NCBI GenBank assembly: GCA_900544795.1
Contig: UQWM01000006.1
Span: 1 to 64,000 of the forward strand
Reading direction: 5' to 3'
Length of the DNA stretch: 64,000 bases
Source of the DNA: an uncultured Phascolarctobacterium sp.
GTDB taxonomy: Bacteria; Bacillota; Negativicutes; Acidaminococcales; Acidaminococcaceae
Below the pieces are notes generated by a model. It was not told the origin of the DNA, searched no databases, and saw only the letters and a program-made list of their open reading frames with translations. The first letter of the stretch is position 1. Each line of letters begins with the position of its first letter. This document shows, piece after piece, positions 59,074 to 64,000 of the stretch. A program made the translations under genes and the position numbers.

Positions 59074-59135
59074 ATTATTTTAAAGTGCTATTAAAATCAA
59101 TGATTTTGAAGTCTGCTTAAGATACTTATTTGGAT

Positions 59136-59222
59136 ATGAGCAATGAAATGAGTAGTTTTAAGAAAAGCAAATTTAAGACCGGCACATTAGAAGACTTGAA
59201 GTTTAATAAGAAAACTTTATAA
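59136..59222 (+). CDS. Possible 28-residue basic peptide near attR
   Basis: A short frame runs from ATG 59136 (MSNEMSSFKKSKFKTG...) to TAA 59220-59222. It is basic and hydrophilic, lies between the right-end operon and attR, and has only a weak ribosome-binding site (TTTGGAT). A small excision factor could be encoded here, but this is not supported beyond position. The remaining sequence from 59074 to 59304 has no other gene on the plus strand. Confidence 0.25.
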   Translation: MSNEMSSFKKSKFKTGTLEDLKFNKKTL

Positions 59223-59304
59223 GGCTAGTTTTTAGGCGGCATCGATGCGTATTATCAATGCCGTTCTATATAGTGAAATATTTGTTTGGGTACGATACAA
59301 ATTC

Positions 59305-59317
59305 TTCCACCAAATTG
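59305..59317. other. attR, right prophage attachment site
   Basis: Second copy of the 13-bp core TTCCACCAAATTG. To its left GATACAAATTC (59294-59304) is phage sequence mirroring GAATGTATCC right of attL. To its right is the original chromosome, beginning with the tRNA-Val terminator. On the minus strand the integrase frame would continue from the core leftward to a TAA at 59232-59234. Confidence 0.85.
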
Positions 59318-59324
59318 AAGAGTA

Positions 59325-59358
59325 AACCCCATAACTTCCAGCGAAGTTATGGGGTTTT
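59325..59358 (+). terminator. Original tRNA-Val terminator, displaced by the prophage
   Basis: A 13-bp perfect stem (AACCCCATAACTT/AAGTTATGGGGTT, loop CCAGCG) followed by TTTT lies eight bases after attR. Before integration it would have stood about 33 bases after the tRNA-Val CCA, the normal place for its terminator. Confidence 0.87.
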
Positions 59359-59407
59359 AATATTTTGGTTTTAAACTATAAATATAAGGACCAGGCCCAA
59401 AATACAA

Positions 59408-59435
59408 AAGCACCTGTGCAAAAACACAGGTGCTT
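59408..59435. repeat. Inverted repeat in the gap before the tube-protein gene
   Basis: AAGCACCTGTG/CACAGGTGCTT with loop CAAAAA, an 11-bp perfect stem without a T-run, is followed by a smaller GCTCC/GGAGC hairpin. The gap 59359-59657 holds no gene; a possible -10 (TAAAAT, about 59594-59599) and a clear AAAGGAGTGAG ribosome-binding site precede the next ATG. Confidence 0.55.
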
Positions 59436-59657
59436 CGTGCTCCAGGCGGAGCAAAAAGATATCGGCTCATCAATATCAATTGAGATTATAACACAGATTT
59501 TGGCCGCTGGCAATGGGGGACTGCTGTTTTATTGACACTGCCGCAACTAAAACAAATCCATAATTATTTCGCTAGTACCTTTCGCTGGAAATAGGTTAAA
59601 ATATAGATGCAGATTGCAGGAGAATGTTAAGCAGTACTTTTAAAGGAGTGAGAGCAA

Positions 59658-60083
59658 ATGGTAACAGTAGGTCTTTTGCCAAAATATGATTTTTCTGTTT
59701 TTATAGATGGTGAACAACTAGGACGTTTTACTGAGGTATCAGGGATTGATGCAGCTGAACCGATAGAATATAGAGAGGGTGCTTCCGCCAGGGCTGCTGT
59801 GCCTATAAAAATGCCGAGGATGGTTAAGCATGGAACTGTGACGCTTAAATATGGCAAGGCAAAGTCGAGTAACCTGATTGAATGGTGGCAGACGGTAGCA
59901 ACAGGCGATATTAAACGTAAAAATGTGGTTGTTTCGCTTTTTGATGAGACTGAAAAAGTGCTTGCAAGCTGGATGTTGATGCAGGCCTGGCCTGTTAAAT
60001 GCGGTGCTGTAGCTTTAAATGCTGATAACAATTATGCTATCGAAAGTATTGAGCTGGCCCACGAAGGTGTGAAACAGCTTTAA
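59658..60083 (+). CDS. Orphan contractile-injection/T4 gp19-like tail tube protein
   Basis: The 141-residue protein matches the T4 gp19/Afp1/Pvc1 tube family: DFSVFIDGEQLGRFTEVSGIDAAEPIEYREG at the start (the 'F.V.idg...g.FsevsGl..e.e...yreG' pattern). It is followed by MPRMVKHGTVTLKYG and a C-terminal W...WPVKCGAVALNADNNYAIESIELAHEG. These subunits stack into the inner tube of contractile tails and extracellular injection systems. No sheath, baseplate, spike or AAA+ gene lies nearby, and it is outside the siphovirus prophage. AAAGGAGTGAG precedes the start. Confidence 0.82.
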   Translation: MVTVGLLPKYDFSVFIDGEQLGRFTEVSGIDAAEPIEYREGASARAAVPIKMPRMVKHGTVTLKYGKAKSSNLIEWWQTVATGDIKRKNVVVSLFDETEKVLASWMLMQAWPVKCGAVALNADNNYAIESIELAHEGVKQL

Positions 60084-60131
60084 AGCTGCTTTTGAGGTGT
60101 GCTAAATAGAATGTGACGGTGAGGAATACCT

Positions 60132-60371
60132 ATGCGAGAGATTTTGACGAACAGGATATACAGGCATTTTAAGGGCAGGGAGTATAAGGTTTTGCTGTTG
60201 GCGCAGCATACGGAAACCGGCGAGCAGTGCGTTGTTTATCAGGCGCTGTATGATGATTTTGTGTATTATGTGCGGCCGTATGCGATGTTTGCATCGGAAG
60301 TTGACCGGTCAAAATATCCTGACGTAGAGCAACGCTACCGTTTTGAACTGGTGGACGCAACTAATGACTAA
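60132..60371 (+). CDS. DUF1653-family protein
   Basis: The 79-residue protein has YRHFKGREYKVLLLAQHTETGEQCVVYQALYDDFVYYVRPYAMFASEV, the DUF1653 signature in full. The family is small and of unknown function, predicted to be SH3-like. Its end overlaps the ADP-ribosylglycohydrolase start by eight bases, suggesting co-translation. Confidence 0.88.
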   Translation: MREILTNRIYRHFKGREYKVLLLAQHTETGEQCVVYQALYDDFVYYVRPYAMFASEVDRSKYPDVEQRYRFELVDATND

Positions 60372-61278
60372 CTATATTTTAAATGGCATTTTGGGTCTGG
60401 CTGTAGGCGACGCTTTAGGCTATGCTGCACAGGGCAAGACTCGCGAGATTTTAAAATTTGCTCCCGTGCTGGAGATGAAGCGTGGTTTGTGGTCGGACGA
60501 TACCAGTTTGACTTTGTGCACTTTGGCCAGCCTGCGTGAAAATGACTGGCGGCTAAATTACGTTGACTTGATGGAACGCTTTAGCAAGTGGCTTGAATAT
60601 GGCTATATGACGCCGGAGGGCACGGTTTTTGACGTGGGGGCTACGACGCAGCGAGCTTTACAAAACTATACAGGTGGTGCGCCGCTGGAGCAATGTGCGC
60701 CACGGAACCAGTGGAACTGTGGCAACGGTTCGCTGATGCGGATACTGCCGATTGAGTTTTATTTACAGGCCAGACCTGAGGCTGACCGTTACGAAAGCAT
60801 CCGCAACGTTTCGGCACTGACCCACGCCCATATTTGCTGCACCTTGGGCTGTTATTTATATTGTGCCGTAGCCAGTGAGATCATTGCTCACCGGGATCGG
60901 TTTAAGCTGGCGACGCTGTTGATACGCGGCGTTAACCGGGCAGTAACAGAGCTGGCGCAGGTAGCCGATGCAGACGATGTGAGTGAGCTGCATTATTACA
61001 GCCGTGTTATTGACCACAGTGTGTATGACTTGCCCGAAAGCGAGATAGAAAGCAGCGGTTACATCGTAGATACGCTGGAGGCGGCGCTGTGGTGTTTGGC
61101 TAATACAAATTCGTACCGTGAGTGTTTGCTGTGGGCTGTGAATTTGGGTGACGATGCCGATACTGTTGCCGCTGTGGCAGGCAGTTTGGCGGGGGTGTAT
61201 TATGGTTACGACAGCATTCCGCATGAGTGGCTGGCGGGGCTGAAGAATATGGAAACGATTGTGCGGGTATGCGGTTAA
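60364..61278 (+). CDS. ADP-ribosylglycohydrolase family protein
   Basis: The 304-residue DraG-like enzyme would remove ADP-ribose from proteins or other acceptors. It shows the paired metal sites: GLAVGDALGYAAQG near residue 10, WSDDTSLTLCTLASL near 45, WNCGNGSLMRILPI near 120, and NLGDDADTVAAVAGSLAG near 265. The start at ATG 60364 overlaps the DUF1653 stop. It forms an operon with DUF1653 and the metallopeptidase that follows. Confidence 0.93.
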   Translation: MTNYILNGILGLAVGDALGYAAQGKTREILKFAPVLEMKRGLWSDDTSLTLCTLASLRENDWRLNYVDLMERFSKWLEYGYMTPEGTVFDVGATTQRALQNYTGGAPLEQCAPRNQWNCGNGSLMRILPIEFYLQARPEADRYESIRNVSALTHAHICCTLGCYLYCAVASEIIAHRDRFKLATLLIRGVNRAVTELAQVADADDVSELHYYSRVIDHSVYDLPESEIESSGYIVDTLEAALWCLANTNSYRECLLWAVNLGDDADTVAAVAGSLAGVYYGYDSIPHEWLAGLKNMETIVRVCG

Positions 61279-61318
61279 GCTGCCTGCTATTTTAGATAGC
61301 GATAAAATGGAGCAGATG

Positions 61319-61978
61319 ATGACAGTAGCTTATGAGTTGATAAGGACCCGAAGGAAAAGCATCGCTATCGTTGTGGACGGCAAAGGACGGTGCAGTGTGC
61401 GGGCGCCGCTACAGGCCCGGTTAAGCGATATTGAACGGTTTGTAAACGAAAAGACTGCCTGGATAGTACAGAAGCAGCAGCTGTGTGCGGTAAAAATGCA
61501 GGCTCAGCAGCTGGAGCTGACTGATGGTAAGCGGCTGCAAGTACTGGACGCTAACTATACACTGCGTTTGGCTGCGGTACGACAAGTGTCGGTGCAGGAC
61601 GATGTGTTGCTGTGTCCGCAGCAGGAGCCGCAGAAGGCGTTGGAAAAATGGCTGCGGCAGCAGGCTTTAACAATTTTGCAGCAGCGTGTAGCTTATTATG
61701 CCGCTTTGATGGGTGTACGCTATGACCAGGTCAAACTGTCGTCGGCAGCTAAGCGCTGGGGTTCGTGCAGCATACAGGGGAATTTGAACTTTGCCTGGCG
61801 TTTGGTTTTCTATCCGTTGGCGGTGTTGGATTATGTTGTAGTACACGAGTTGAGCCATATCGGCAATATGAACCACAGCCGTCGCTTTTGGCAGCGTGTT
61901 GCCAGTGTGCTGCCTGATTATCAGGCGCGGCAGCGTTATTTGAAGCAGAATAGTTATATTTTGCAGTGGCTAAGATAA
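61319..61978 (+). CDS. YgjP-type (DUF45) zinc metallopeptidase
   Basis: The 219-residue protein has RTRRKSIAIVVDGKGRCSVRAP at the N-terminus and the C-terminal metallopeptidase block: RWGSCSIQGNLNFAWRLV, then VVHELSHIGNMNHSRRFW, giving the HExxH zinc motif and the third His. It is the YgjP/SprT-like family that often accompanies nucleic-acid or restriction genes. The start is uncertain: ATG 61319 is six bases after GGAG; ATG 61307 or TTG 61259 are alternatives, the last overlapping the previous gene. A terminator overlaps its stop. Confidence 0.85.
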   Translation: MTVAYELIRTRRKSIAIVVDGKGRCSVRAPLQARLSDIERFVNEKTAWIVQKQQLCAVKMQAQQLELTDGKRLQVLDANYTLRLAAVRQVSVQDDVLLCPQQEPQKALEKWLRQQALTILQQRVAYYAALMGVRYDQVKLSSAAKRWGSCSIQGNLNFAWRLVFYPLAVLDYVVVHELSHIGNMNHSRRFWQRVASVLPDYQARQRYLKQNSYILQWLR

Positions 61979-62009
61979 AACCCGCTTCTAAAATTTAGAA
62001 GCGGGTTTT
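61977..62009. terminator. Bidirectional terminator after the YgjP-type gene
   Basis: A long stem (AAAACCCGCTTCTAAA/TTTAGAAGCGGGTTTT) with minimal loop serves the metallopeptidase gene and the convergent EamA gene. Confidence 0.9.
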
Positions 62010-62035
62010 ATGCGTTATACAGATGCAGTTAAGTT

Positions 62036-62935
62036 TTAACGGCGTTTAGGTGGCAGCTGGGCCAGTAAAATAGCGGCAAAAACTAAAGCGCAGCCAAATA
62101 TCTCGCGCAGCGCCAGCTGTTGACCAAGCAGCAGCCAGCCTGCCAAAACGGAAAATACTGATTCCAGGCTCAAGATAATGGAAGCCAGTACGACGTTGAC
62201 ATACTTTTGCCCCAATATCTGCAAGGTATAGGCGATGCCGCAGGACATGATGCCGGCGTACAGGATGGGCAGCCAAGCCTGATCAAGGGCGGCCCAGGTA
62301 GGTGTTTCGTAGATGAAGATAGCGGGCAGACTTAAAATACCGCAGATGGCAAATTGCAGTAGCGACATACGCACGCCGTCGACCATAACGGAAAAACGCT
62401 CGATGGTGATGATATGCAGAGCAAAAAAGCAGGCGCAGGCTAAAATTATCATATCGCCGTAATTGACGCTGAAGCTTTCAGTGATGCAGATGAAGTACAT
62501 TCCGACAGCGGCAATAAAGACGCTGAGCCATTGCAGCCTGGTAACGGTTTTGTGGACTATGAGCCCTAAAAGTGGCACGATGACGATATACAACGTGGTG
62601 ATAAAGCCGGTCTTACCAACTGTGGTGTAGCCGATGCCAAGCTGCTGCAAAGTGCTTGCGACAGTAAGGACGATACCGCAGATGATGCCGCCGGTGATCA
62701 GGTCCTGCCGCTCGGTTTTGTTATCGGTGCCCCAAATGGAAAGAGGTTTACCTGCCAGATGGTCGAAAAAAGCCACGCAGGGAATAAGGAAGGCCGCACC
62801 GATCAGTGAGCGGATACCATTGAAGGTGAAAGGGCCAACATGGTCGGCACCGACGCTTTGGGCAACGAAGGCCAGACCCCAGATCAGGGCACAGAAAAAC
62901 AGCATCAGGCTGCCTTTGAGTTGATTTTGCTGCAT
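62036..62935 (-). CDS. EamA/DMT-superfamily transporter
   Basis: The 299-residue membrane protein has ten predicted helices in two repeated EamA halves: LMLFFCALIWGLAFVAQSVGADHVGPFTFNGIRSLIGA in the first and GIMSCGIAYTLQILGQKYVNVVLASIILSLESVFSVLAGWLLLG in the second. Such carriers export amino acids or metabolites. The start at 62935 lies eight bases after GAGGAG; the ATG at 62944 is less likely. Confidence 0.92.
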   Translation of the reverse strand: MQQNQLKGSLMLFFCALIWGLAFVAQSVGADHVGPFTFNGIRSLIGAAFLIPCVAFFDHLAGKPLSIWGTDNKTERQDLITGGIICGIVLTVASTLQQLGIGYTTVGKTGFITTLYIVIVPLLGLIVHKTVTRLQWLSVFIAAVGMYFICITESFSVNYGDMIILACACFFALHIITIERFSVMVDGVRMSLLQFAICGILSLPAIFIYETPTWAALDQAWLPILYAGIMSCGIAYTLQILGQKYVNVVLASIILSLESVFSVLAGWLLLGQQLALREIFGCALVFAAILLAQLPPKRR

Positions 62936-63099
62936 CGATAACACTCCTCGGTTATTTTTACAAGTTAGAACCTTTATATTTTAGCATTATTTAAGTAAAA
63001 CTTTAAGCTGTTCAACAAAATTTTATAATTCGGAAAATTCAGCGGACACTGGCAGAAGGTGTTATAATTAAGAAAATATACATTGCTGGGGGCAGAAGG

Positions 63100-63702
63100 A
63101 TGAGTAAAGATTTTTTAGTAGCTGATTTTGAGTTTACCCAATACACCAAACGTATGGGACGGCCGCGCGGCTTTTTTTCAGAGATCATCGAGATCGGCGC
63201 GGTGAAGATAGATGGCACGGAGCTGGTTGTTACTGGTAGCATCCAAAATTTTGTGCGGCCGCATTTTTATCCCAAGCAGGCAAAAGAGGGTATGGATTTT
63301 TGCATGATCACCGAGCAGGATATGAAGCAGGCGATAGAGTTTAGCGAGATGCTGGCAAAAATGAGCGCTTTGTATGTGCCGGGGCAGACGTATTTTGTGG
63401 CTTGGGGCGAAGAGGATTACAAGGTTGTGGCGGAAGGCTGCAAACGCCATAAGCTGGACAACCCACTGTTGCTGGAGGATTATTTGGATTTGGCCGCTGC
63501 CTATAAGCTGATGAAAGGCGACAGCTACACTACCGGCCTGCGCAAGGCGACAGAAGAGCAGAACGTGGATACAGGCGGACTGTGGCATACAGCCTACGAC
63601 GATGCCGCCAACACTGGCAAGCTGCTGGTGAAACTGCTTGCTAACGGCTGGAAGCCGGAGGATTATTTCGCCGCTGTGGCCGAGCTGCAAAATAAACAGT
63701 AA
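63100..63702 (+). CDS. DEDDh 3'-5' exonuclease (KapD/ERI-1-like)
   Basis: The 200-residue exonuclease has FLVADFEFTQYTKR (Exo I with the DxE pair), EIIEIGAVKI, then YFVAWGEEDYKVV (Exo II) and WHTAYDDAANTGKLLVKLL (Exo III His and Asp). The family trims RNA or single-stranded DNA 3' ends. It is preceded by a TATAAT at 63063-63068 with no clear -35, and followed by a terminator. The gene stands alone. Confidence 0.87.
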   Translation: MSKDFLVADFEFTQYTKRMGRPRGFFSEIIEIGAVKIDGTELVVTGSIQNFVRPHFYPKQAKEGMDFCMITEQDMKQAIEFSEMLAKMSALYVPGQTYFVAWGEEDYKVVAEGCKRHKLDNPLLLEDYLDLAAAYKLMKGDSYTTGLRKATEEQNVDTGGLWHTAYDDAANTGKLLVKLLANGWKPEDYFAAVAELQNKQ

Positions 63703-63723
63703 TAAACAATTTGGAAATAAATA

Positions 63724-63765
63724 AAAGCTTCGCTGCAGGATGGACCTGACGGCGAAGCTTTTTTA
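63724..63765. terminator. Terminator between exonuclease and symporter genes
   Basis: AAAGCTTCGC/GCGAAGCTTT, inner stem CAGG/CCTG, with TTTTTT after it and A-rich sequence before it, works for both convergent genes. Confidence 0.83.
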
Positions 63766-63780
63766 TTGGTATATTTATTA

Positions 63781-64000
63781 TCAGTCGTGATATTTTTCGG
63801 GGAAGAAGATGCGTAAAACCTGCTCGTCGCTGCTTTTGCCCAACGCGTTGCCGATAAGGAAGAAGATAAGCGAGGCGCCGATACCGATAACGATTTGGTG
63901 CAGGTCGAAGAATTTGATTTGGAGCGCCATGGTGGTGCAGTAGGCGATAACGCCACCAGCCATAGCGAAGATAGCGCCGGTACGGTTGGCTTTTTTCCAG
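63781..64000 (-). CDS. Sodium:solute symporter, C-terminal end (start outside window)
   Basis: The minus-strand frame is open to base 64000 and beyond. The visible part reads WKKANRTGAIFAMAGGVIAYCTT, one membrane segment, then a second (IVIGIGASLIFFLIGNALG), and ends SSDEQVLRIFFPEKYHD. WKKANRxGA is typical of the SSS family (proline/pantothenate symporter type), whose late helices look like this. The substrate cannot be told from this fragment. It ends 16 bases before the shared terminator. Confidence 0.75.
   Translation of the reverse strand, partial: WKKANRTGAIFAMAGGVIAYCTTMALQIKFFDLHQIVIGIGASLIFFLIGNALGKSSDEQVLRIFFPEKYHD

Larger units (their letters stand above)
25785..59317. mobile_element. 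HK97-type siphovirus prophage, about 33.5 kb, in tRNA-Val
   Basis: Bounded by the direct 13-bp core repeats, with a serine integrase at the left end. The gene order is integrase, cargo, repressor/cro, replication, late regulator, HNH, terminase, portal, protease, capsid, connectors, tail, fibres, holin, endolysin. Every module expected of a long non-contractile-tailed phage is present and no interrupted structural gene is seen, so it may be inducible. Base composition is lower in GC than the flanking chromosome and falls further in the cargo regions at both ends. Confidence 0.93.

Noticed and set aside
1..64000. CRISPR array or insertion sequence
   Set aside because: No regularly spaced direct repeats, cas genes or transposase genes are seen; the only mobile element is the prophage.

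Overview
The window reads as chromosome of a diderm Firmicute of the Negativicutes (an Acidaminococcaceae member such as Phascolarctobacterium would fit), carrying one intact-looking siphovirus prophage. Host evidence: Firmicutes-type gene sets (zapA, U32 peptidase, mutS2; TGS nucleoside kinase) beside an autotransporter beta-barrel remnant that implies an outer membrane, a 1416-residue 2-hydroxyacyl-CoA dehydratase activase/component protein, and a biotin-dependent carboxyltransferase subunit. The genus is an inference from gene content only.

Left chromosome (1-25792): a tRNA cluster (Gly partial, Cys, Leu), a DEAD-box helicase, an M20 amidohydrolase, gltX, a secreted chagasin-like protein, the zapA/U32/mutS2 run, aspartokinase with an apparent internal start for a beta subunit, an aminotransferase, a nucleoside kinase, the large activase, a carboxyltransferase, a BI-1 family membrane protein, a thioesterase, a tautomerase, a small sigma-factor operon that abuts a 5'-truncated autotransporter, an L,D-transpeptidase and tRNA-Val(GAC).

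Prophage (25785-59317, about 33.5 kb): a large serine recombinase integrated it at the 3' end of tRNA-Val. The two ends share a 13-bp core, and the tRNA's own terminator is now stranded beyond the right end. Order: integrase; AT-rich cargo (CxxC/SH-motif protein, membrane protein, DnaQ-BRCT exonuclease); a cI/cro-like switch with three CGTTTGCAAA operators; early and replication genes (SSB, a phage sliding clamp, a DnaD-like initiator, a loader-like protein); an ArpU/DUF1492-like late regulator; HNH; then HK97-type packaging, head and tail genes, including a canonical -1 frameshift in the tail chaperone; tail fibres; lysis genes; and, at the right end, a DUF4145 protein and a divergent XRE-M78 protease plus unknown-partner operon.

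Right chromosome (59318-64000): an orphan contractile-injection tube protein, DUF1653, ADP-ribosylglycohydrolase, a YgjP-type metallopeptidase, an EamA transporter, a DEDDh exonuclease and the 3' end of a sodium:solute symporter.

The observations most worth following are the attP site lying inside the integrase reading frame (so integration replaces the enzyme's C-terminal tail), the operator-in-promoter genetic switch, the right-end XRE-M78 operon with its repeats, the AT-rich cargo block, the orphan tube protein, and the sigma-factor/autotransporter junction marked by a palindrome.
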